Source of the DNA: Ignavibacteriota bacterium
GTDB lineage: Bacteria > Bacteroidota > Ignavibacteria > Tepidaquicellales > OLB5
Assembly (NCBI GenBank): GCA_003820375.1
Contig: RPQH01000028.1
Span: forward strand, 1-46,598
Reading direction: 5' to 3'
Length of the DNA stretch: 46,598 nt
The notes under the pieces are model-generated. The model was not told the DNA's origin, ran no database searches, and worked only from the letters and a program-made list of their open reading frames with translations. The position numbers and the translations under genes are program-made. Numbering within the stretch: the first letter of the stretch is position 1; each line of letters opens with the position of its first letter. Of this stretch, positions 16,751 through 25,156 are shown one piece after another.

Positions 16751-16777
16751 TTGTAGTACTTATTAAGTACTACAATT
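16749..16777. promoter_or_regulatory. Perfect 14-bp-arm palindrome over the trmB start (likely operator)
   Basis: aattgtagtactta (16749-16762), one spacer base, and taagtactacaatt (16764-16777) are exact inverted repeats. The palindrome begins two bases inside the TTG start codon of the TrmB gene, so a bound regulator would block transcription or initiation. The autoregulatory assignment is inferred from position. Confidence 0.75.
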
Positions 16778-16835
16778 TATATTACGAATAAAGCCTTGTC
16801 AAGTCAATAATTTAATACAATTAAGTAAGAAAAGA

Positions 16836-16860
16836 AAAACCCGCTTTTTGAGCGGGTTTT
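16836..16860 (-). terminator. Intrinsic terminator of the upstream T9SS propeller gene
   Basis: The arms aaaacccgct (16836-16845) and agcgggtttt (16851-16860) flank a 5-nt loop. On the minus strand, which reads out of the 16883-18994 gene, the stem is followed by a T-rich tail. The stem core is the same as that of the terminator at 13460-13489. Confidence 0.85.
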
Positions 16861-16882
16861 GAGAAAAATATTTATATAAGAC

Positions 16883-18994
16883 TCACTTTACAAGCACCAT
16901 TTTTTTTGTATCCGTGTAGTCACCTGCCTGCAGTTTATAGAAATATACCCCGCTTGGATAGTCAGATGCATTCCATGTCACTTCGTAAGTACCTTCATTC
17001 ATCCGCTCATTTACTAGTACTGCTGCTTCTTTTCCAAGTATATCATATACTGTCAATCTAACTTCTAACTTCTGACTTCTAACTTCTTTCGGAATATCAA
17101 AACGAATCTTAGTAGCAGGATTAAATGGATTAGGATAGTTCTGTTGTAATGAATATTTTTCGGGTACTTCATTAGAAATATTTTCAACGCCAATTGTTGA
17201 ACCAGTACTTTTATAAACTCTCCCTCCATATGTAACAGCAAATAAATATCCTGCTGAGTTTAATGCTATTGAAGGAACAAAATGATTATACATACCACTG
17301 TTAACCTGTACCCAGTTACTGCCATTGTTAGTAGAGCAAAAAACACCTGAATAAAATCCCGAGGCATAAATATTTCCAATTTGATTTATGCATATAGCAC
17401 TAAAGTGGGCAGGAATATTTAGAACATTGACCCAGTTATTCCCGTTATTTGTTGACTTGAAAATCCCATCATCATATGTACCGGCGTAAATATGTCCGGC
17501 TTGATTGATGGCAAGTGATATTACATTCTGATTTATACCTCCAACTTCACTCCAATTCACTCCATTATTTGTAGTTCTAATAACTCCTATCGTAGTTCCT
17601 GCAAAAATATGGTTAGAGGAATTAATTGCCAACGCATTTACAGAGTATGTGGAATATAAACCCGTCCAGTCATTGCCATAATTTGTTGAACGCACAACGC
17701 CAAATTCATTAGCCATTAACAACTCATTACTGGATTTAAAAATTAATGCATTAATATTTATTCCGATAACATAATAGATACAGTTCCAGTTTGCTCCATT
17801 GTTAGTAGAACGCAACAGTCCGGAATCTGCTGCAGCGAAAATATAACCGTTTGGAGTTTCTAAAATAGTGTTTACATTAGGATATTTTCCGGGGTCTAAT
17901 ATTTGAACCCAACCAATTCCATTATTTGTTGAGAGGAAGCCACCTGTAATTTCTGTTCCAATATAAATATTACCGGATCGACCAATTGAAACACTACCGG
18001 CATTTATAGATGTGATTCCATTATTGCTTTGCTGCCAGTTTACACCATTGTTCGTTGATTTAAACAATCCTTTCCTGTAAAACCCGGCAAAATATTCTCC
18101 CGATGTTTTTTTCACAAAAGAATATATCCGCTCATTGTTAACAATCCTTTGCCAGTTATCTCCATTGTTTGTACTTCTGAATAGCCCTGAATCAAGGCAT
18201 GCAAACAGTACGTTGTTCTGGTCACAATATAAGTAATTTACACGAGAAGCAATTATACCATTATTAACATTAACCCAGTTTACACCATTATCGGTAGAAC
18301 GTTTAATTCCATAAATATTGTTGTAACTGCCTCCTATAAATACTGTTCCCGAATTATTTACAACTGCTTTACAAGTATAAAATTCTGTCAGGGAAATTGG
18401 CACCCAGTCTAAACCGTAGTTTGTTGATTTGAACATAACTTTATTGGTATTACCTGTACATGCATACACTGTTCCGTTTGGAGCGGAAGCTAAATCTAAA
18501 ACCGTAAAGTACTGGGGAAGTCCGTTACTAACATGTGTCCAGTTTGCACCGTTATTAGTTGAGCGGTAAATGCCTGCTCCGGTTGGTGTACCTGCATATA
18601 TATAGCCGTTTGGAGTAAAGGTAAATGAGCTGACAATAGCATTGATAAACGAAGTTTGTGTCCAGGAATTTCCATTGTTAGTAGATTTGTAAACACCCTT
18701 ATTATCAATAGCTGCATATAAATCATTGTTAACATTTACGCCTATATATCTTCCTCCCTCCATGTTGGGACCATCAGTACCTGTGTTTATCTCTACCCAT
18801 GAATTTCCATTATCTGTTGACCTGAAATAACCTGCAGAATGAGTTGCAGCAAAAAGATGACCGGATGAATTGGTTAATATCTGAGAAATATAAGGTGCAG
18901 CATTAGGACCATTTAACGGCTGCCAGAAGTTTTGCGAATTTGAATTAATTGAGAACGATAACAATATAGTAAGAAATAAAACTGCTGATTTCAT
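16883..18994 (-). CDS. T9SS cargo with BNR/sialidase-like beta-propeller repeats
   Basis: About 590 residues consist of around fifteen repeats of the form 'GxIYAGT..GIYRSTNNGANWT', the Asp-box/BNR-like pattern of beta-propellers (for example YRSTNNGANWTHVSNGLP and FKSTNNGNNWVNVLN). A signal peptide (MKSAVLFLTILLSFSINSNS) precedes them, and a T9SS type A sorting domain (LQQNYPNPFNPATKIRFDIP to YTDTKKMVLVK) follows. The frame is open to a TTG at 19033, but the ATG at 18994 places the signal peptide at the N-terminus. No catalytic sialidase residues are apparent, so a binding or structural role is more likely than hydrolysis. The sorting-domain coding part is closely similar at nucleotide level to that of the 13511-15634 gene. 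Confidence 0.88.
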   Translation of the reverse strand: MKSAVLFLTILLSFSINSNSQNFWQPLNGPNAAPYISQILTNSSGHLFAATHSAGYFRSTDNGNSWVEINTGTDGPNMEGGRYIGVNVNNDLYAAIDNKGVYKSTNNGNSWTQTSFINAIVSSFTFTPNGYIYAGTPTGAGIYRSTNNGANWTHVSNGLPQYFTVLDLASAPNGTVYACTGNTNKVMFKSTNYGLDWVPISLTEFYTCKAVVNNSGTVFIGGSYNNIYGIKRSTDNGVNWVNVNNGIIASRVNYLYCDQNNVLFACLDSGLFRSTNNGDNWQRIVNNERIYSFVKKTSGEYFAGFYRKGLFKSTNNGVNWQQSNNGITSINAGSVSIGRSGNIYIGTEITGGFLSTNNGIGWVQILDPGKYPNVNTILETPNGYIFAAADSGLLRSTNNGANWNCIYYVIGININALIFKSSNELLMANEFGVVRSTNYGNDWTGLYSTYSVNALAINSSNHIFAGTTIGVIRTTNNGVNWSEVGGINQNVISLAINQAGHIYAGTYDDGIFKSTNNGNNWVNVLNIPAHFSAICINQIGNIYASGFYSGVFCSTNNGSNWVQVNSGMYNHFVPSIALNSAGYLFAVTYGGRVYKSTGSTIGVENISNEVPEKYSLQQNYPNPFNPATKIRFDIPKEVRSQKLEVRLTVYDILGKEAAVLVNERMNEGTYEVTWNASDYPSGVYFYKLQAGDYTDTKKMVLVK

Positions 18995-19103
18995 TTTATT
19001 TATTATATTTAATGTTAAGTTTGAGATAAACAATAAAGAACAAATCTATTAATACAACTTACTATGTTTTCATTCCTAAGTAAATGAAAAAACGACAATA
19101 AAA

Positions 19104-19129
19104 AAAGCCCGTTGAAACCAACGGGCTTT
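19104..19129 (-). terminator. Intrinsic terminator after the OppD-type gene
   Basis: aaagcccgttg (19104-19114) and caacgggcttt (19119-19129) pair around an aaac loop, with a T-run on the minus strand (from the aaaaaa before 19107). It lies 23 bp downstream of the minus-strand ATPase stop codon. Confidence 0.9.
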
Positions 19130-19152
19130 ATAAGTTCCAAATAATTTCTTTA

Positions 19153-20211
19153 CTATTTCTCCAGTGGTTCCTGCAGAGGCACCCTGTCCCCAAGCTCTTC
19201 TCTTCTCTTTTCTATGTCTTTCCAGTAGTGGCATGAAACCGTATGCATTACTTTTGCATCATCAACCTGCTCAAGAGGCGGCTCTATATTCCAGCACTTG
19301 CTTCCGGGATTCGGAATCTTGCTGTCAACATATTTACAGCGTGTTGCAAAGTGACAGCCAATAGGATAATTTGTTGCAGGAGGTACTGTTCCTTCGATTG
19401 TGTTTAATCTTGCTTTTCCTTTATTCAGCTTGGGAATTGAGTTTAATAACCCGAGTGTGTAAGGATGTTTGGGATTATAAAATAATTCATCTGCATATGA
19501 ATACTCGGCAACTTTTGATGCATACATTACAGCTACCCTGTCACATACCTCTGCAATAACACCAAGGTCATGCGTAATCATAATAACAGCCATACCAAGT
19601 TCATGCTGCAATTTTCTAATAAGTTCAAGTATCTGTGCCTGTACGGTTACATCAAGGGCTGTTGTAGGCTCATCAGCAATCAAAATTTCCGGGTTGCATG
19701 ATAAAGCCATGGCTATCATTACTCTTTGTCTTAAACCACCCGACAATTGGTGAGGATATTCACCATACCTTTGTTCCGGTCCTGGAATACCAACTAATCT
19801 TAGCATCTCAATGGAGCGTTTCTTTGCTTCTTCCCTTGAAACGTTCTGATGAAGTATAACGGCTTCATCGATTTGCTCTCCGCATTTAAACACAGGGTTG
19901 AGCGAAGTCATCGGTTCCTGGAAAATCATAGCAATATCATTACCCCTAACGTCCTGCATTTGCCGTTCTGAATTTTTAACCAGGTCTTCACCTTTAAAAA
20001 TAATTTCACCACCGACAATTTTTCCCGGAGGGTCTGGTATCAGACGCATAATAGACAGAGCGGATACACTTTTCCCGCAGCCGGATTCCCCTACTAATCC
20101 AAGGGTTTCACCTTTATCCAGGTCAAAGGTTACATCATCAACAGCTTTTGCAATACCGTCATCCGTATAAAAATATGTTCTGAGATTTCTTACTTCTAAT
20201 AATTTAGCCAT
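19153..20211 (-). CDS. Oligopeptide/dipeptide ABC transporter ATP-binding protein (OppD/DppD type)
   Basis: The 352-aa protein carries Walker A (GLVGESGCGKSVSAL), Q-loop (MIFQEPMTSLNPV), signature LSGGLRQRV, Walker B (PEILIADEPTTALD) and H-loop (MITHDLGVIAEV). The C-terminal oligopeptide-transporter extension (GTVPPATNYPIGCHFATRC, KCW, SCHYW) has four cysteines that could bind an iron-sulfur cluster, as reported for some DppD proteins. It would energise import of peptides or related solutes at the inner membrane. No permease, binding protein or second ATPase is adjacent, so its partners are encoded elsewhere. The start ATG is clear and a terminator follows. Confidence 0.93.
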   Translation of the reverse strand: MAKLLEVRNLRTYFYTDDGIAKAVDDVTFDLDKGETLGLVGESGCGKSVSALSIMRLIPDPPGKIVGGEIIFKGEDLVKNSERQMQDVRGNDIAMIFQEPMTSLNPVFKCGEQIDEAVILHQNVSREEAKKRSIEMLRLVGIPGPEQRYGEYPHQLSGGLRQRVMIAMALSCNPEILIADEPTTALDVTVQAQILELIRKLQHELGMAVIMITHDLGVIAEVCDRVAVMYASKVAEYSYADELFYNPKHPYTLGLLNSIPKLNKGKARLNTIEGTVPPATNYPIGCHFATRCKYVDSKIPNPGSKCWNIEPPLEQVDDAKVMHTVSCHYWKDIEKRREELGDRVPLQEPLEK

Positions 20212-20285
20212 AAAGTTTTGTATATATTTTGTGCAATTTAATCAAAATTCTTCAATAATTGTAATCAATAATTTTTGTAATTACT

Positions 20286-20310
20286 AGTCCTGAGCAGAGT
20301 CGAAGGACAA
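20286..20310 (+). repeat. Third copy of the cctgagc-gagtcgaaggac repeat
   Basis: agtcctgagcagagtcgaag and gacaa match the left arm at 206-230 with one change (gcagag instead of gcggag). This copy is single, not paired. Confidence 0.75.
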
Positions 20311-20313
20311 GTA

Positions 20314-20402
20314 TTTTCAACTTTCAACTTTTCAACTTTTCTACCTTTCAACCATTCAACTTTCCAACTTTTCAACTTTTCAACCTTTCAACTTTTCAAC
20401 CT
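20314..20402. repeat. ttttcaacctttcaac minisatellite
   Basis: Degenerate 8-bp-like units (ttcaactt, ttcaacct, tccaactt) fill the space between the glmM-like stop and the OppD-type promoter region. It is the same type as 7719-7781. Confidence 0.75.
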
Positions 20403-20423
20403 GTAACCTCCAATCCCCAACCT

Positions 20424-21824
20424 TCACAACCACTTATTATCCACACCTTCAATAACATTACCCGTTATAAACTCATTTATTTCGTTCATGATATTCATTT
20501 GCAGTGCTTCTGCTTTATCTATGGTTTTTGCTTCGGATATTATTCTTATTATCGGCTCTGTATTGGATTTCCGGAAGTTCATCCATGAATCTTCAAAATC
20601 AACCCGTAATCCGTCTTCTTCATTAACAGGATAACCCTTAAATTTTCTTTTAATGAATTTAATAATTTTATCTGCCGGTACCTTATTAACATCAATTTTA
20701 TTTTTTGATATTACATATTGGGGCAATGTATTTTTATATTCAGAAACCGTTCCGTTAAATTCAGCAAGCTCACTTAGTATTACTGCAATACCAACAAGTG
20801 AGTCCCTTCCGTAATGCACTTCCCGCAATATAACTCCCCCGCTGCCTTCACCACCTACAACTGCATTGTGCTCCTTCATTTTGCCAATCACGTTTATCTC
20901 CCCTACCGGTGATTTATACAACTGACCGCCATGTTGTGCAACAACATCATCTACCGCTCTTGTCGTTGAAAGATTTACAGCCGCAATTCTCCTTTTCCGC
21001 GGTGAATTCTTCATTATATGTTTTATAACAGTAACAATTGTATTTTCCTCACCATACGGTTTACCTTTTTCTGTAATCAAAACAAGCCTGTCAGCATCAG
21101 GGTCAACAATAATCCCTATATCTGCGCCGCTTTTTTTCACCGCTTTCATAGTACGTGCCAGGTTTTCGGGCACCGGCTCCGGTCTGCGTGTGAATATTCC
21201 GGTACAATCGCAGTCTAATTTTATTACTTTGCATCCAAGTCTTTTCAAAAGCTCAGGTACTATTATAGAGCCGGATGAATTTACACAATCAACAAGTACT
21301 TTGAATTTTCTTTTCCTGATTTTTTTTACATCAATCGTTTTGATGTTCAAAACCTTTTTAATGTGGTAATCATAAAAAGTAGGATAATACTCAATATGCT
21401 TTACATCTTCCCATCCATAAATTACACCGGATGTAACTTCCATATGGCTGAGAAAATCTTTATTCTCCTGTGCATTGAGGAATACACCGCTGCCGTTTAC
21501 AAATTTCATCCCATTCCATTCCTGCGGGTTGTGCGATGCCGTAACAGCAATGCCGCCGTCTGCTTTTAACGCTTCTACAGCCAGCGTAATAGTAGGTGTT
21601 GGAGCTATGCCTAAATTTATTACCTGGCATCCGTTCATTAATAGAGTTGATTCAACAATTTTCTCTATCATATCGCCATGCAAACGTCCGTCGCGTCCTA
21701 ATACAATCCTTTTCGGACCGATGTATTTTGCAAACGCAGCTGCAAACCGTATTATATTATCGGGAGTTAAAGATTCACCAAGCACTCCGCGTATTCCTGA
21801 AATTGATATTATTGGTTGTTTCAT
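20424..21824 (-). CDS. glmM: Phosphoglucosamine mutase / phosphohexomutase
   Basis: The 466-aa protein has the alpha-D-phosphohexomutase fold. The phosphoserine loop is TASHNP with Ser97, the Mg-binding loop is DPDADRL, the sugar-specificity loop is GGEGSGGVI, and the phosphate-binding loop near the C-terminus is RKSNTEPIIRI. The N-terminal ISGIRGVLGE is typical of GlmM and related bacterial/archaeal mutases. GlmM makes glucosamine 1-phosphate for UDP-GlcNAc. A phosphoglucomutase or phosphomannomutase specificity cannot be excluded from sequence alone. The gene is flanked by minisatellites and appears monocistronic. Confidence 0.85.
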   Translation of the reverse strand: MKQPIISISGIRGVLGESLTPDNIIRFAAAFAKYIGPKRIVLGRDGRLHGDMIEKIVESTLLMNGCQVINLGIAPTPTITLAVEALKADGGIAVTASHNPQEWNGMKFVNGSGVFLNAQENKDFLSHMEVTSGVIYGWEDVKHIEYYPTFYDYHIKKVLNIKTIDVKKIRKRKFKVLVDCVNSSGSIIVPELLKRLGCKVIKLDCDCTGIFTRRPEPVPENLARTMKAVKKSGADIGIIVDPDADRLVLITEKGKPYGEENTIVTVIKHIMKNSPRKRRIAAVNLSTTRAVDDVVAQHGGQLYKSPVGEINVIGKMKEHNAVVGGEGSGGVILREVHYGRDSLVGIAVILSELAEFNGTVSEYKNTLPQYVISKNKIDVNKVPADKIIKFIKRKFKGYPVNEEDGLRVDFEDSWMNFRKSNTEPIIRIISEAKTIDKAEALQMNIMNEINEFITGNVIEGVDNKWL

Positions 21825-21901
21825 TTGTATATATCTTTAATATCTTATATGTTATTTAAAACTTCACTATTACTGATTTATGCATATTACTTCACACTAC
21901 T

Positions 21902-21981
21902 CCTTACCAAATTTCCATTTGGTAAGGGTAAAACGAGTGATTTAAAATTCTCTTATAAACTTACCCAAATGGAAATTTGGG
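21902..21981. repeat. Two hairpins with complementary TTCC and GGAA loops
   Basis: ccttaccaaat / atttggtaagg (21902-21912 and 21917-21927) enclose ttcc. cccaaat / atttggg (21964-21970 and 21975-21981) enclose ggaa. The second hairpin is roughly the reverse complement of the first, so the pair is an inverted repeat of a palindromic unit. The theme tttcccaaattttcc of module A (10985-11005) is similar. No T-run follows either stem. Confidence 0.65.
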
Positions 21982-22059
21982 AAAGAGGTTTTTACACTGA
22001 AAGTACAGAGAATTAAAGAGTATAATAATTCTAATATTGCTTGTATATCCTAATAAAAA

Positions 22060-22085
22060 AAGGTGTAAGTTTTTGCTTACACCTT
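22060..22085 (-). terminator. Intrinsic terminator of the E1 dehydrogenase gene
   Basis: aaggtgtaag (22060-22069) and cttacacctt (22076-22085) form the stem. On the minus strand it is followed by a seven-base T-run (from 22060 down to 22054). It lies about 30 bp beyond the stop codon at 22117. Confidence 0.88.
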
Positions 22086-22116
22086 AAATATAAATTATTT
22101 ATTCACATACCGGAGA

Positions 22117-24219
22117 TTAATAATTTAACATTTCCTCCGATGCCTTTAATATCCATTCATCCTGGGGCAATGCAGTCTTTTCAAGATTAGGATGGAACGG
22201 AATATGAATATGCAATCCTGCAACTCTTTTTACAGGTGCATCAAGGTATTGAAATGCCTCCTCTGCAATTTGAGATGCTATCTCTGCACCAAAACCCATG
22301 AACTTTGTATCTTCATGGAATACTATTACTTTTCCGGTCTTCTTAACGGAATTCAGAATGGTTTCCATATCTAGCGGTACTATTGTTCTGATATCAATAA
22401 CCTCAACACCCATTCCTTTTTTCTCAAGCTCTCTAGATGCTCTTAATGCTTTTTCAACCATTGCACCGTAAGTTACTATTGTCAGGTCACTGCCTTCTTT
22501 TTTAATAGCAGCTTTACCAAAAGGCAAATAATAGTTAGCATCCGGCTCAGGTGATTTAGCATATCCCTGCCTGTAAAGAAATTTGTGCTCCATAAACATT
22601 ACAGGGTCTTTTAACTGACAAGCAGTTTTCAGCAGCCCTTTTGCATCTGCCGCATTGGAAGGATAAGCAATATATAATCCCGGGCATTTTGCAAATATTG
22701 CTTCAATATTCTGTGAATGGTAATGACCACCGCCGATATAACCGCCAACTGCAACACGGATAGTTACAGGTGCCGGGAATGCATTGTTAGAGCGGTACCT
22801 GTACATAACAAGCTCATCTCTTAACTGCATCATAGCTGGGAAAATATAATCAGCAAACTGGATTTCTACAACAGGCTTTAATCCTGTTAATGCCGCTCCA
22901 ATTGCTGTTCCTACAATAGATGCCTCGGCAAGAGGTGAATTAAATACTCTGTGTGTTCCGTATTTTGTGGAAAGCCCCTTTGTTGCCGTGAATACTCCGC
23001 CTTTTCCATCCTGTATATCTTCACCGTATATAAGCATGTCAGGGTTCTTTTCCATTTCCTCATGCAATGCATGGTTGATCGCATCAACCATTACTATCGG
23101 CTGACCTGATGGAGTAGAAGCTTCATACTCGATTTTTGTCTGTTCTTCAGGCGGGCAGAAAAGATATTTTTCAATATCTGCCGGGTCAGGGTTTGCTTCT
23201 TTATAAATTTCATCTGCTGCATGAACCACATCATCGTTTATCTCTTTTCTTATTTCTTCAATATCAATTTCTGAAATAATTTTATTTTCAAGTAAATATT
23301 TTTCCAGCTTAACTATCGGGTCTTTTAACCTGTCCCTGTCAATCTCTTCCTTTGTTCTGTATTTTTCCTGTGCATCAGATGCTGAATGAGACCTTAACCT
23401 TACAACATCAGCATATATCAATGACGGGCCTTCACCATTTCGTGCAAGCCGTACTGCTTCTTTTGCAGTTTTATAACACTCAAGGAAATCCGTTCCATCA
23501 ATATGGAACCTGTGAAGCCCTTCAAAACCTGAACTTACTTTGTAAACGGAACCGCCTGCTGTCTGCTGCTCAATTGGTACAGAGATAGCAAACCTGTTAT
23601 TCTGAATACAGAACAAAACAGGTAATTTAGCTCTTGCCGCCCAGTTAATTGCTTCGAAATATTCACCTTCTGAAGTAGAGCCTTCTCCGCCGCCCACATA
23701 AGCAACCTCATCGGTTTCCCTGTAAACACAGCTTAATGCCGCACCCACTGCCTGAAGATACTGACTGCCTGTTGGTGATGATGCTGTTGGCATTCTCAGT
23801 TCTTTGCTTCCAAGATGCATCGGCATCTGTCTTCCGCCTGTGAATGTATCCGTTGCTTTTCCCATTATGTGACGGAAAATATCTTTCGCAGTTATTCCCA
23901 ATGCTGTACCAATGGAGTTATCCCTGTAATAGGTAAAGAACCAGTCTTTTCCGCCCTTCATAGCCATAGCACAGGCAACCTGAACGGCTTCATGACCTGA
24001 ACCCGATATTAAAAATGTTGCCTTACCCTGTTTAATTAAGGTATCTATCCTGTCATCCACAAAGCGTGAAAGCAGCATTGATTTATATGCGTGAATTAGC
24101 TGAGGTTCAGATAAACCATTATGTTGATCTTCACTTTTTCCCCGTTTTTCCTGTCCATTTTCATCTGCAGCAATTCCATTAGTTTTCCGCTGTTTATCCT
24201 TTATTATTTTCTCTGCCAT
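22117..24219 (-). CDS. 2-oxoacid dehydrogenase E1, fused alpha and beta subunits (branched-chain type)
   Basis: Residues ~35-345 are the thiamine-diphosphate E1 alpha domain (GSGHEAVQVACAMAM, GGGEGSTSEGEYFEAINWAA and the NNRFAIS segment). Residues ~365-700 are the E1 beta transketolase-like domain (MLIYGEDIQDGKGGVF, FNSPLAEASIVGTAIGAALT, GGGHYHSQNIEAIFAKCPGL). The enzyme decarboxylates 2-oxo acids and acylates the lipoyl E2. Fused alpha-beta E1 proteins of this type are usual in Bacteroidota and relatives, and branched-chain 2-oxoacids are the most likely substrates. The first ~30 residues are charged and nonconserved. No E2 or E3 gene is adjacent. A terminator follows. Confidence 0.92.
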   Translation of the reverse strand: MAEKIIKDKQRKTNGIAADENGQEKRGKSEDQHNGLSEPQLIHAYKSMLLSRFVDDRIDTLIKQGKATFLISGSGHEAVQVACAMAMKGGKDWFFTYYRDNSIGTALGITAKDIFRHIMGKATDTFTGGRQMPMHLGSKELRMPTASSPTGSQYLQAVGAALSCVYRETDEVAYVGGGEGSTSEGEYFEAINWAARAKLPVLFCIQNNRFAISVPIEQQTAGGSVYKVSSGFEGLHRFHIDGTDFLECYKTAKEAVRLARNGEGPSLIYADVVRLRSHSASDAQEKYRTKEEIDRDRLKDPIVKLEKYLLENKIISEIDIEEIRKEINDDVVHAADEIYKEANPDPADIEKYLFCPPEEQTKIEYEASTPSGQPIVMVDAINHALHEEMEKNPDMLIYGEDIQDGKGGVFTATKGLSTKYGTHRVFNSPLAEASIVGTAIGAALTGLKPVVEIQFADYIFPAMMQLRDELVMYRYRSNNAFPAPVTIRVAVGGYIGGGHYHSQNIEAIFAKCPGLYIAYPSNAADAKGLLKTACQLKDPVMFMEHKFLYRQGYAKSPEPDANYYLPFGKAAIKKEGSDLTIVTYGAMVEKALRASRELEKKGMGVEVIDIRTIVPLDMETILNSVKKTGKVIVFHEDTKFMGFGAEIASQIAEEAFQYLDAPVKRVAGLHIHIPFHPNLEKTALPQDEWILKASEEMLNY

Positions 24220-24891
24220 TAAAATTTATTCCTTCTAGTTATGTATATATTATATTTATATTAATTAAACTCTCATATCTCTAAAACATATGTAAAATAC
24301 AGTGAGTTTCGCAAAACTCACATTTCTAAACATTTATTTTTTATATATTTACAAAATGTGGAAAATTAGCTTATTTTTCACGTTTTTTGCAAAAAAAATT
24401 TAATTGGCAGGAAATATAATTAATCAAAAATTGTGATAAAAGGGGAAAGGAAGCTTAAATAAGTACAGAATTTACCGAGTTTTAAAGGAATACTTTAAGT
24501 TTGTTAAGTTTGTTAAGTTTGTTAAGTTTTTAGAGATTTGCATTTGTACGTAGACATGTCGTAGATCCCGAAGAAGCGTCAGATGACACCGGGAGGATTA
24601 CTGATATTAGTTCGGATAGAAAGAAATTATAGTATACATAATATAAACAACTCCAGATTACATTTATCGGATTACCCCTTGCTTACTATCCGCCTTTCAG
24701 GATTTCTAATTGGTGGTTGAAAATGCTCTATGAGCTATTGTAAATCCTTTCAATGGCTTTTCCAAATAATCCCACAGGGATCTATGGAAAATTTGCCTGC
24801 CTACCCGTTGCAGTCGGGCCTGCTGCAGTCAGGGGAAAGAGGGAATAGGAAACTTAACAAACTTAACAAACTTAACAAACTTAACAAACTT
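24220..24891. other. Intergenic region with composite repeat element
   Basis: Positions 24220-24494 are AT-rich, with a small hairpin (gtgagttt/aaactcac, 24302-24321), and should contain the E1 promoter. Positions 24495-24888 are a composite repeat, listed next. No gene is supported. Confidence 0.65.
24495..24888. repeat. Composite repeat bounded by inverted 9-mer arrays
   Basis: The left boundary is about four ttaagtttg units (24495-24529), and the right boundary is four cttaacaaa units (24853-24888), the exact reverse complement. Inside are module B (24535-24606), its downstream shared piece (24652-24693), and module A in reverse (24760-24849). Module A is interrupted by a ~37-bp palindrome-rich insertion (about 24795-24832) absent from the 10977-11031 copy. 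The right array stops 3 bp before the stop codon of the next gene. Confidence 0.8.
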
Positions 24892-25131
24892 TCAATATTC
24901 AACAGGAGAGGGATTCTTCTCATCAATTTTTCTTGCTACGAAAAGTAAAATCGGATAATCAATTAACAATACTATTCCAATTATCAATAAAATTAACGGT
25001 GTTGATTCACCTATCTTATCACCAAATCTGTCTGCCATAAAATACAAAAATGCTGTTATGATAAGAATAATAAAACCTATAAAAAGCTCTATATTAGCTA
25101 TTAATCTTAATATTTTTGTTTTTGATTTCAT
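24892..25131 (-). CDS. Small two-helix membrane protein of unknown function
   Basis: The 79-aa product has two hydrophobic helices (about residues 13-33, LIANIELFIGFIILIITAFL; and 45-67, PLILLIIGIVLLIDYPILLF), separated by a charged loop (MADRFGDKIGES), and a charged C-terminus (ARKIDEKNPSPVEY). I recognise no family. It lies 25 bp downstream of the radical SAM gene on the same strand and could be the fourth gene of that operon. Its stop codon sits directly beside the inverted 9-mer array, so the C-terminus may have been altered by repeat expansion. Confidence 0.6.
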   Translation of the reverse strand: MKSKTKILRLIANIELFIGFIILIITAFLYFMADRFGDKIGESTPLILLIIGIVLLIDYPILLFVARKIDEKNPSPVEY

Positions 25132-25156
25132 AATTAATTTTATCTAAAAATAGTTA

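Noticed and set aside
21816..22016. 66-aa plus-strand ORF upstream of glmM
   Set aside because: Its second half is the paired hairpin repeat in translation, with no domain.
23535..23729. Antisense and alternate-frame ORFs inside the E1 gene
   Set aside because: They lie in other frames over well-conserved E1 coding sequence.
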